Assembly: GCF_003576645.1 (NCBI RefSeq)
Contig: NC_044917.1
Span: 8,342,165-8,406,164 of the forward strand
Origin: Ipomoea triloba
Taxonomy: Eukaryota; Streptophyta; Magnoliopsida; Solanales; Convolvulaceae
Direction of reading: 5' to 3'
Length of the DNA: 64,000 nucleotides
Under the pieces are notes generated by a model. The model ran no database searches. It saw only the letters and a program-made list of their open reading frames with translations, and had not been told where the DNA came from. Numbering within the stretch: position 1 is the stretch's first letter; each line of letters begins with the position of its first letter. Positions 23,250 through 32,091 of this stretch are shown here, in pieces. The position numbers and the translations under genes are program-made.

Positions 23250-23859
23250 AAAAGTTTAAATGCCTAATTGACTTTTGGCGTAAAATTTATGGGCTTATTT
23301 GACCATTTTCCCTAAAAATAACAATCACTAAGGATACTTTTGTCATTTCTTCTATTTTTTCCTTTCCCACAAGCATTGAATTGCAATTCATGGGGTACCC
23401 ATGAGGCCATGAATTGCAATTCCCCCAACCAAACAATGTAATTGAGGTTTTGAATTACAATTTTATTAAAACTCAATTACATTCAACCAAACACTCCATA
23501 TAGTATCATTTTAATTTCACTACATATAGATTTATTATAGCAACACTAAATCATTTTAATTTCACTATAGGTTCATTTGACAATATACATATATGTATGA
23601 GCTTTGTTATTTTATTTTATTTTATACATACAATGTGTTCATTATAACAATACTAAAGTATTATTTTAATTTCATTACATGTTCATTTGACCATATACAT
23701 ATTTATATGAGCTCTGGTATTTAGTTTAATTTTATACACATAATAAGCCTATTATAAGATTTATAGCAATACTAAAGTATAATTTTAATTCTAATACAAA
23801 TTTATTTAACAATATACATATCTATAACGTGATACGCTGTTGGTTCATACTAACAACAA

Positions 23860-24740
23860 CGGTTTTTTTTAATTAAAAGAAACGACGTCATATTAAACCA
23901 TGAATCACACAATTGTGTGGACCGTATACACCATACATTACTTTAGGATGGACCATAATGAATTGCCCAAAATGTGTGCCTGTGACGACAAAAGTGCCCC
24001 ACGTTAGTTATATTGTGTTACTTGTTTACATGAAAATCCGGGTGGGACAAATGTGAACAAATTTGAGATCCCCTCCACTTTTCTTGTCATCATCATGCCT
24101 TCTTTCAGATGTTCATCTCTCCGACATTATTTTTCATTTAAAAAAAAAATTTATAGTTAGGTATGAAACTATGAATTTGGTTAATGGAGTGAAAAAATGA
24201 TACTCCACCCTATACATTTTTTTTTTCTCATTACAGATAAGAGTGTTGGATGAATGGATATTTTATTTCATTTTTAAAAAACTTAAAAAATGAGTTGGAA
24301 TTATAGAGATTTTTTTTTTGGGTGTAACTCAGGATTATTTCCACCGTCGGACAGTGGGGACAATTAGCTATCTGGCTGCTCCATATCCAAAGTCAATGAT
24401 CAAATCCTTGACGTTTGATTAAAGATGGATGAGTCTTCCACTCAATCACATCCTCCAAATTACGTTGCTGGAATTGTAGAGATGTAGATAAATAGTAGTG
24501 AATTACAAATATGCTGATATGACAGTAAAGTTTATATTTGAAAGTGAGTGAGAATTGCAAAGATAAAAAAGCCAGTACATTTTTTTCCTCTTGCCTTTTC
24601 ACTAATTGGATGAAAGGAATAGAAAAAGATAAAAGGAAATTAATTTATCTATTACCACTAGTGATACATTCTCATATGATGTGAGACTGTGAGTGAGTAA
24701 AATGTAATATTGAAAGTATATATAGTATAAATTAGTCTGG
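23860..24740. other. Spacer; right-hand remnant of an element with GACGTC block, then nothing recognised
   Basis: 23876-23960 (AAACGACGTCATATTAAACC, ATTGTGTGGACCGTATACACC) is a diverged inverted match to 18770-18815 and to 19195-19250. 23990-24740 shows no gene, RNA or clear repeat. Confidence 0.35.
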
Positions 24741-24850
24741 GAATTTGTGGTATAGTGGCACCAATTTATTTTTTCATATGGAAGTTTGTGAGTTTGAGTT
24801 TCAGTGGAGGCGATATTGACTATTTGTATGTTTTTACAATAGTTATACCA
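24741..24850 (+). mobile_element. tRNA-derived SINE fragment
   Basis: TGGTATAGTGGCACC fits the A-box region, and GTGAGTTTGAGTTTCAGTGG fits the B-box region of the SINE family seen at 28168-28332. GAGGCGATATTGACTATTTG continues the family body (GGAGACAATACTGACTCTTG in the full copy). It lacks a clear 5' end and tail, and no target duplication was found. Confidence 0.55.
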
Positions 24851-25106
24851 TGAATTCGGGTCTACTTTATCACAATTTACATATTGAATGTTAAATTGTG
24901 AATTGCGAATAATTTGTCGAGTAATAATTAGATATGTTGGGAAATAAGGTAAGTGATACCCTGGTTAGTGATGCTAATAAATGAAATGCAATAAGTCATG
25001 ATGCATGGTTAATGGGTATCCACGTATCTATATTAATTCTCCCTCTAATTATCATTTTCAGATACTAGAAATATTAATTTTTTGAATGCATAAATAATTA
25101 TAAAAA

Positions 25107-26270
25107 GAGTTCATTCCAGCAATGGTCCCCCGAGTATGTTGATTTTCCAAAATTGGTCCCCATCTTTTAATTTGGACAATTTTAACACTTAACTATCAAA
25201 TTCTTTCAAATGTTAGTCCTTCCGTCAAAAGCCAGTTAAATGGACGTTAAATGAAGGGTAAATTAGTCCTTTCACATGCTATAGGAAGGAACCTGCTAAT
25301 CTGCTATGGCTCCAGCGACCCTGTGTGCGTCCCTTACAAATTGCCAGCGGAAGTCAGTAAGATAGGAAAAGCTAAGGGAGAAAGAGGAGGACTAAGCAGG
25401 TGAACATAGGGGATCTGGGGCGGCGGCAGCGAAGCAGTTTCCGGCGACGGAGATTTTTGCAGATTGTGACCGATTCTAAGAAGGCCGGATTCAACATCTG
25501 ATTGCCGATCATGCGTCTACTTGTGACCGATTCCCATAAATTGAGTCGCAAGGCAGTGAGCAAGGGGATGTTAGCACAGAAATTGATCTGCACAAAAGAA
25601 GACCGACGCACACACGAGCAATCGAGAAATCTCCATCACACTGGAGATTTGTGTTGCTTAGGTAGAGTGGGAGGGCTTTGCGGCGATGTCCAGATCGGTT
25701 CGATTATGCAAAAATGATGTCCAGAGTGTGAGTGGAAATACTGCATATGAGGATGGGATAACCTTCCGCGAACTCTTCTCATGTACTAAGCTAATTTTGT
25801 ATCCTCACCGAAAGGCTATTTCCACATCACCATTTGCAACACTGATGGGTTTTGTAGCACTACAACAACCCATTATCTGCACTATAGTGCGTGGGACTAC
25901 CCTCCCAAGCAACACCCTCTCACTAACACTCAAGGACTTCGACAAGATGGTCAACATCAGTGCTTCGACAAGATGGTGTTGTTTAGGCGGAGCGGGAGGG
26001 CTTTGCGGCGATGTCCAGATCGGTTCATGATGCAAAAATGATGTCAGCTTCATCTAAAGGACTAATTTACTCATCTAGGTTTGATGATGCAAAAAGGACA
26101 ATGAAAGGACTAATTTACCCTTTCATTTAACGTCCACTTAACTGGCTTTTGACGGAAGGACTAACATTGGAAAGAATTCGATAGTTGAGTGTAAAAATTG
26201 TCCAAATTAAAAGACGGGGATCAATTTTGAAAAATCAACATACTCGGGGGACCATTGCTAGAATTAACTC
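25107..26270. mobile_element. Non-autonomous MULE with 9-bp TSD and GC-rich cargo
   Basis: Long terminal inverted repeats: 25107-25272 pairs with 26102-26270 at high identity (GCAATGGTCCCCCGAGTATG, TTTTAATTTGGACAATTTT, GTTAGTCCTTCCGTCAAAAG). The element is flanked by TTATAAAAA at 25098-25106 and 26271-26279, the 9-bp duplication expected for Mutator-like elements. The core (25273-26101) is GC-richer than its surroundings and has no transposase. It contains a ~70-bp direct repeat (GAGGGCTTTGCGGCGATGTC, at about 25650-25722 and 25976-26045) and open frames of 79-114 residues I cannot assign. The core composition suggests captured host sequence (Pack-MULE-like), but the source is unknown. Confidence 0.88.
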
Positions 26271-26279
26271 TTATAAAAA

Positions 26280-26706
26280 GGGCATTACTCCGTATAAGCA
26301 CTAATTAATTCTTAATTGGGGAATAAATAAATAATTATCTTTCCCCCATTAAATTATGCACACTCGTACAATAATTACCACTAGCTATTAGTCACTCTTC
26401 AACATGTAATTTTTTTATTGGATAAAGTCATAAAAACACAACGAAAATATATTAACCCCCTTTTTTAATTATCTTGCACCTTTTGATCTTGTAAATGCTT
26501 AGGGTTGATTGGTTAATGTTGAATGTAAATGCTTGTCGACTAAATTCATCTTACTCCACCCTTCTCCTAAAATTCGTAGGAGGAATGCACAATTATCACT
26601 TAGTATAATAAAGAGAACTTGAGTCTTGATCACCAAGCTAACCTTAAGTCTAAGGTTTTTCACAAGCCTAAACCATTTACTCCACCTCTTTCTACTTCTC
26701 TGAGTA
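26280..26706. other. Spacer with no recognisable feature
   Basis: AT-rich, with a 90-residue minus-strand open frame (26499-26771) that runs into the SINE poly-T tail and is not believed. Confidence 0.4.
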
Positions 26707-26719
26707 GAGATTGTTGGTT

Positions 26720-27885
26720 TTTTTTTTTTTTTGAGTACTACTGACTCTGTTACAATGTAGTATCTGTTCATAGCTACTTTCTCAACCTACTGAAGCACAA
26801 AGAGTCAACAGTTGCCTCCACTGAGGCATCATCTGTCATTCTGTTGGAAAAATAGCATAAAATGACATTCTTTAGTGGTTATTTTGTGGTACAAATATAT
26901 GTGAGGTCCACTTCTGATTTGGGTCAGGTCAAAGTGGATTCGGGTTCTTCGTAGTTAGACGAAGATATTGATATATGGTACGCACAGAACGGATAATGGG
27001 TGAATGAGAAATTGATTCTCAAAGTTGACCCATTTGAGTTGGAAAAATGGTGGGAAAGCTTTGAAGTAAGCTTTTGTCCACATTGGTTTGGGAAGTGGGT
27101 TTGCACCACTATTTATACAAGAGCCTTTCTATGGCTTAGTGAATTGTATAGCATAGAGGCTCTCTCTTGCGCGCAGAGAGGGGGTGTAATTCAAATCTGA
27201 ACAAGAGGACTTACTTGAGTAGAGGATTTGAGTGAACCAGAGTAGTAGAGACCTAACCATCCGTATCGTAGTCCTCGCCACTCTGGTACACCTCGGGTTA
27301 GTTTACTCCTCGTGTTCTCGTTTGTGACCGTTCAGAGACTTAATTCATCTGTTACGGAATTAATCTGAGAATTTTTAAATTTTGAATTAAATCTCAAGTA
27401 ATGGTCAGCTGTTACAGGAGTAAAAAATCCGATTTAATTATCAGATTAATGTCATGAGTAATTGCTATTTAATCTTCAACTCCTATATAATTTGTTGGTG
27501 GAAGCAGCAGATTTACACCCACCAAAAAACAAAGAAATTGTTTTCTCTCTCAAAACTCTGCTTCTACTCATTTCTCTAAACTGTGTTCATCCCTTTGCTC
27601 TAGTTCGCTAGGTTCATCAGTTTGGGTGCTCAAACTGTGAATCGTAACACGTTTTATCCTAGGAAACCTAGGCTACAACGCTCCTAGCACTTTTGGGAGG
27701 TAGCAAATAAGGTTTTAAGGAAAGAGTGTTTCGCTCGACTCGTGTTAACCCTTTCCAGATATCCCTTTCGTTCTTATCATTGTTTTTATCCAAGAAATAT
27801 TATTTTCGTAGTAATATTTCCAACATCATCCATGTGGGAGTGTAAACCGGGACACCGGGTGCCACTAGACCACAAGGTCTTTGGC
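26720..27885 (-). mobile_element. SINE (~169 bp) split by a solo LTR
   Basis: The minus-strand SINE has its tail as poly-T at 26720-26732 and its 5' end as AAGGTCTTTGGC at 27885. The whole is flanked by GAGATTGTTGGTT at 26707-26719 and 27886-27898, a 13-bp target duplication. Subtracting the LTR and one TSD copy leaves 169 bp, close to the 165 bp of the copy at 28168-28332. The 3' half (26733-26833) and 5' half (27826-27885) align to that copy in reverse. Confidence 0.85.
26834..27825. mobile_element. Solo LTR, 992 bp, with 5-bp TSD (TCATC)
   Basis: It begins TGTCATTCTGTTGGAAA and ends TTTCCAACA, flanked by TCATC at 26829-26833 and 27826-27830. There is no internal retroviral-like coding sequence. 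A TATATAA box at 27484-27490 and leader-like sequence after it (CTCTCTCAAAACTCTGC) suggest plus-strand transcription. The superfamily is not certain; copia is more likely from the size and the TGTTGGAA/TTCCAACA borders. Confidence 0.82.
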
Positions 27886-27898
27886 GAGATTGTTGGTT

Positions 27899-28152
27899 GA
27901 TCATACAAAAATTATTTACTCCGATCCCGAACTTGATGGAGACTTGGCTTGGGATCTTCTCTCTCTCTCATTGATTGTGGGTTTGAATATCTCTTAGCAA
28001 TTACAAATTAACCAGCACCTCATTCAGTTCCGAATGGAGGTATTTATAGACCCATTTAAATATGTATGTTGGAGGGAACGAATTCAAATGTTTATTACCC
28101 ATTGTGTAATGATTAGTGTGTAATGCGCATTTTGCTTTTGTTATGGTTTTCA
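27899..28152. other. Short spacer, nothing recognised
   Basis: Apart from a short CT run at about 27958-27969, no repeat, RNA or coding signal was seen. Confidence 0.4.
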
Positions 28153-28167
28153 AACGTTGTCTCTACT

Positions 28168-28332
28168 GCCAAGGACCTTGTAGTCCAGTGGCATCAAACC
28201 CTTCCTTTTATACGGGAGGTGGTGGGTTCGAGTCTCAGTGGAGACAATACTGACTCTTGTGCTTCAATAGGTTGAGAAAGTAGTTATGAACAGATACTGC
28301 ATTGTAATAGAGTTAGTAGTATTCAAAAAAAA
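28168..28332 (+). mobile_element. Full-length tRNA-derived SINE, 165 bp, with 15-bp TSD
   Basis: Starts GCCAAGGACCTTGTAGTCCA. The A box is around TAGTCCAGTGGC and the B box around GGTTCGAGTCT, spaced as in a tRNA-type pol III promoter. It ends in an A run. AACGTTGTCTCTACT flanks it at 28153-28167 and 28333-28347. It is the reference copy for the other SINE calls in this window. Confidence 0.9.
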
Positions 28333-28429
28333 AACGTTGTCTCTACTTTTTGTTTTTACTTTTGGCTTTCTAATTAATCTACACCTTTTGTTTTGACTTT
28401 TAGAAAAGAAATTCTTGGAAAATGTACCT

Positions 28430-28524
28430 AAGACTCCATTACAATGCCCTCCACTAAGGCTCGAACCCACCACCTTCTATATAAAGAAAAGAGTTTGATG
28501 CCACTGGACCACAAGGTCCTTGGC
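28430..28524 (-). mobile_element. Truncated SINE, opposite orientation
   Basis: Read on the minus strand it starts GCCAAGGACCTTGTGGTCCA and includes GGTGGTGGGTTCGAGCC. The 3' half is missing or belongs to another subfamily. With the copy at 28168-28332 it forms an inverted pair about 100 bp apart. Confidence 0.75.
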
Positions 28525-29347
28525 AGAACTTTAGTTTAATTACTTATAAACTTCTAAAAAATCATAATGGAAAGAATTACACCTTTTCAAAATGTAAATC
28601 AAAATATTTTTAAAGAGAAAATTTATGAAAATAGTTAAAGAAAATATTCAGGATTCTTTACAAGGTAGTATCTGTTTTATATAGAATGGTAACTCAGATG
28701 CAATCACACTACATGATAGTTGAGAGCGAACGTACTTGAGAGTGCATATAATAAAATTTGTTTTTTATAAAAAGAAAGTTACAAATAAATGAGTGCACTA
28801 TTTAGACAAGTCTAAATTGCAAATGTACTTGAGAGCAAATGTTACCCTAATTAACTTGCATTCCCTTCCCTCTGAAGTGTGGAGTGAGGGATAGCATCGT
28901 TAAGTTTAAATGGTGTGAATGGTTCAATATATTGGCAAAGATGAGAGAGTCAAGAGATATGTGCTCCGATGCAAATGTTCATCAATCTAATTAATCGGTT
29001 ATCTGGTCATTTATTGAGAATAATTAATCTTCTCTTTTCTGTTGTACTTCTAAAAATAAATTATTCTATAATTGATTGAGATTTAATATATAATGTTCCC
29101 CAAAAAAATTAGTTTGGAGAATCAGAACATCTTCAAACAGTAAACCTTAGATATTCTCAAAAGATATATGGGGTCATAATATATAAAACTTTGGCTATGG
29201 ACGGACCAGGAGAGTAGAAGATATATCAAACTAGTATGCAAAATACGCTTTCAAGCATGTGATTTGTTGGATTAGTATATGCTTTCATGCATGCAGGATC
29301 TACTGGACAAGTCTACCAATAAACCCTTTGTACTCTTGTTACACTCG
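28525..29347. other. AT-rich spacer with no recognisable feature
   Basis: No open frame with known content, no terminal repeats and no RNA gene are seen. Confidence 0.4.
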
Positions 29348-29620
29348 ATTCCCTTAGGGCTGGCACGGGATCCGATTTCACTAGCTACCTAACAGAAGGG
29401 TGTTTTCTTGGTCAAACTTGAGGCTTAGTTACGAAAACGCTACATTCTATTCCCTTAGGGCAGGCATAGGATCCGATCTCGCTAGCTACCTGACGGAAGA
29501 GTGTTTTCTTGGTCAAGTTTAAGGCTTGGTTACGAAAACGCTATCCCCTAAGGGATGGTACGAGGCCGGACCTCGCTCACTATCCTACGGAAGAGCTGAT
29601 CTTTGACCGAACCTACGGCC
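29348..29620. repeat. Three-unit ~100-bp tandem repeat
   Basis: Units start at about 29348 and 29449 (ATTCCCTTAGGGC) and at 29543 (ATCCCCTAAGGGATGG). They share GATCCGATCTCGCTAGCTACC, GTGTTTTCTTGGTCAA and TTACGAAAACGCTA; the third unit is the most diverged. It could be part of the untranslated region of a Ty3/gypsy element, since LTR-like sequence follows. Confidence 0.6.
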
Positions 29621-29879
29621 AATCAAAGTAAGCTATGAGCGCGCGCACACAAAAAAAAACATAACAAAACAAAAAACAAACCCACAAAAAAAAATTAGGC
29701 CTCTGCCATGGCCGAGGTGGTCCTCGGCCAGCCTTGGCCATGGCGATCGAGGCCATGGTAGCTGATCTCGATCGGCGGCGCTCCGATCCCGTTCGGCGAT
29801 GTTCCGAAAAAAATTGAAAAATAAATAATTATTATACAAAATAAAAACTTATTCGTTCCGCTTCTCTACGCTTGTAACT
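29621..29879. other. Spacer with a GC-rich CCATGGCC block
   Basis: 29700-29810 is rich in CATGGCCGAGG/CCTTGGCCATGG palindromic words and reads as a low-complexity protein in several frames. No gene is supported. Confidence 0.35.
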
Positions 29880-30420
29880 TAAGATATTCGATAAATGATA
29901 ACTCTGCACTATTATTACTCCCTAGTTACTATGTTGCGCTTTCAACTTGGGAGTAGGGGGCTGGTGACAGGATAATTGGGCAAGATACTGGATTCGTCTC
30001 GGTACGTCTAACCCATTATGTCAGTGAGAATAGGTGGAACGGTTACAAGAGCCCACACATTAAGAGCACCGCCTCATCGAAGATAGGAGTTATGAATTAT
30101 AGCAGGCGTCACTTAGGAAGGGGTAACGGTTCTTAGGGCCCGCCTCATCAAAGAACAGTTTTGAAGGAACGCACACAACAATTACTGAGGAGCCGAACAC
30201 TTATGGAGAGGAGTTGTTGCAGTTAATTAGGAGGCTGTTAGTGCTCATTATTGTGGTCGTTACCATGTATAGTATAAAGGTGGAGCTCATGTAACAAGTG
30301 ATGGGGGACACTCTGTTTTCTTACACACAAAACTCTTGTACTAAAACTATTGTTACTTACTTATCATAATTACTTCGGTAACATTTTTACCGTCACTATA
30401 TGTTATCAATGACAAATCTG
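29880..30420 (+). mobile_element. Possible Ty3/gypsy LTR fragment
   Basis: The stretch CTCCCTAGTTACTATGTTGC... GTATAGTATAAAGGTGGAGC... GTAACAAGTGATGGGGGACA... ATTACTTCGGTAACATTT has the look of an LTR with a TATA-like box near 30272 and a short leader. Both ends are missing, so this is a weak inference. Confidence 0.3.
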
Positions 30421-30739
30421 GACTAAATTATGTAGAATTTATGAGAGAATTTTATAAACTAAGATATCAAGCTACACCCTTGCTGAATTTCTTAGAAAAG
30501 CAACATCTGAAATTTGGGACAGTGTGTATCGCATGCTTGTATCTCAAGAGTTTTAGTTTGGTAACCTTCATTGCTTTGTTAAGGGAACTCAAAGACTTTT
30601 CGGATAGTGTGTATCGCGTGTTTGAAGATCATTATATAGGGTTACATTGTTTGTTTTTTATTTTTTTGTTTTTTGTTTTTTTTTTTAAGTCTAAGGTTTC
30701 TAATATAAGACCTAGGCCCCGGCCCTGCCGATCTAAAAG

Positions 30740-31350
30740 TTTCTAATAGCTTGATCATGACTTCCACATTGAAGGACATGGTTGCCAACTTTTAAAAGTT
30801 GGACAAATTTAAGGTTATTGGTTTTAGATGTTGGCAAAATATGCATTTTCTCCATACCATTTTGAATGTGGCGTACGTGTTGAGTACTCTAAGACTAACA
30901 TAAATGGATGATGGAACTCTTGAACAAGCTCGCCTTATGATCAAGTGGGATAATGATAAGTATATATGTCATAGTCACATCTTGAAATGACTGATTCCCA
31001 TTTTGATGTATATCAAAATGTTGAGTTTGCCAAAGAGCTAGGGACTCTCTTGAGACCAAGTACTTGGTTGAATATGCTTCTAGCAAGAAGTTTCATGTTA
31101 GTGATTTAAATTATATTGTTATATAATAGTAAACTCAAAGACTTTGTTGGAACAATTCCATGAGATACTTCATATCATCAGTTAGATTAAACAACATAAC
31201 ATGGTTTTGGATAGAGTAATTTCATGAGATACTTCGTATCATCGCTAAACAAATTAACTTCTTTGGATGATAATTTTGTTGTTGCATGTATTATTGACAA
31301 ATTTCCACCTTCTTGGAAAGCCATACAACACTCCTTGAATAGAGAGAGAG
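30740..31350 (+). mobile_element. Ty1/copia gag (UBN2-type) remnant
   Basis: Broken plus-strand frames give MTSTLKDMVANF, LDKFKVIGFRCWQNMHFLHTI-like sequence, AYVLSTL, ARLMIKWDNDKYICHSHIL, then (31255-31335) LTSLDDNFVVACIIDKFPPSW. This follows the copia gag domain that plant annotations call UBN2/DUF4219. A ~70-bp segment (CATGAGATACTTCATATCAT) is duplicated at about 31158 and 31223. Stops and frameshifts are frequent, and no pol follows. Confidence 0.7.
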
Positions 31351-31621
31351 AGGGAGAGAGAGAAATTGACATGGGAGGGCTCAGGTAAGAACATGATTCC
31401 ACGTAAAAAAAATAGGATTGATCTAATTCATCTATATGGGTAGATTAATGGTTGATGATTACGGGAAAATAAAGGGAGAAAATGTGGGATTCAAATATTA
31501 AAATCGACTCTATGTTTCCTCTTCTTTTTTTTTTTCTATTTTTTTTTACTACCTTCAATGTTGATGAACGACTGAGATCAATCCTCACTTTTTACAGAAT
31601 GGCCTTATTCTTTGGTCATAC

Positions 31622-31623
<2 letters not shown>

Positions 31624-31689
<66 letters not shown>

Positions 31690-31841
31690 CATCCACATGT
31701 TCCCGTGAGTGTCGTGACACCCTTAGCATACAAGCTACTATACCAATGCACACATGGTAGCTTGTGTGCATTCATGTTTGGTGAATTGCACACAATCTAG
31801 TATGTGTGCATTTGTTGTAGTTTGTGTGCATTTATTAAGGG

Positions 31842-31888
<47 letters not shown>
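31624..31888. repeat. Two (TA)n arrays bracketing a GTGTGCAT-rich segment
   Basis: (TA)n at 31624-31688 and 31843-31888. The 154-bp segment between them contains GTAGCTTGTGTGCATT and inverted GCATACAAGCTAC, plus CCCTTA near both borders. The arrangement mirrors the (TA)n-bounded element at 10521-10936, but the sequence is different. Open frames of Ile-Tyr repeats are artefacts. Confidence 0.6.
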
Positions 31889-31890
<2 letters not shown>

Positions 31891-31904
31891 AACACACCCC
31901 CATT

Positions 31905-32091
31905 TCTATAGGAATTCTACTACATGGACTCCCATATTATACTTCCTCACTTTTACTTCCCGACATGGCAAGATATGATAGGTTATATTCATCATGTGGT
32001 GTCAAGAAAAATGTCTAACATCTCTTTTGTGTGCAGGAGTAAAAGTAGAGAGTAAAACTTGGGAGTTCATGTAGTATTTTCCTTTTTATAG
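31905..32091. mobile_element. MITE with ~45-bp inverted repeats
   Basis: The left arm CTACTACATGGACTCCCA... CACTTTTACTTCC (31917-31962) pairs with the right arm AGTAAAAGTAGAGAG... TGGGAGTTCATGTAGTA (about 32035-32075). Matching extends a little further out on both sides. Non-coding. No certain target duplication. Confidence 0.6.

Larger units (their letters stand above)
19627..23303. mobile_element. Inner inverted-repeat element (TIR ~85 bp), itself interrupted
   Basis: The left arm 19627-19712 (GTCAAATAAGCCCTTAAAC, TTTACGCCAAAAGTCAATTA, TTTAAAAAGTGTAATTAAA) matches the reverse complement of the right arm. The right arm is split by an insert: its inner part is at about 22590-22635 and its outer part at 23250-23303 (TAATTGACTTTTGGCGTAAA, GGGCTTATTTGACC). 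The middle (19760-19835 and 22506-22590) is partly GC-rich with CGACGACCGAGTTGTCGCCG, no clear protein. MULE or MITE origin is open. Confidence 0.65.
19441..23503. mobile_element. Tourist-like outer element carrying nested insertions
   Basis: Left end ATGGGGTGTTTGGTTGG (19441) and right end CAACCAAACACTCCAT (to about 23500) form an inverted pair. The right arm also carries TTGAATTGCAATTCATGGGG-type sequence seen again at 2520-2655. Removing the inner insertions leaves only a few hundred bases, as for a MITE. The target duplication is not clear. Assignment to PIF/Harbinger-like MITEs rests on the GTGTTTGG ends. Confidence 0.55.
19361..23840. repeat. ~115-bp AT-rich tandem repeat, interrupted by the nested element at 19441-23503
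   Basis: Units starting ATCATTTTAATTTCACTACA and containing GTTCATTTGACAATATACAT and TTATACATACAATGTGTTC recur about three and a half times at 23504-23840. A single diverged unit lies on the far side at 19361-19440. The simplest reading is one array split by the 4.06-kb insertion. Confidence 0.6.

Noticed and set aside
27860..28300. tRNA genes suggested by A- and B-box matches
   Set aside because: The sequences do not fold into a cloverleaf with a proper anticodon arm and have SINE bodies, tails and target duplications.
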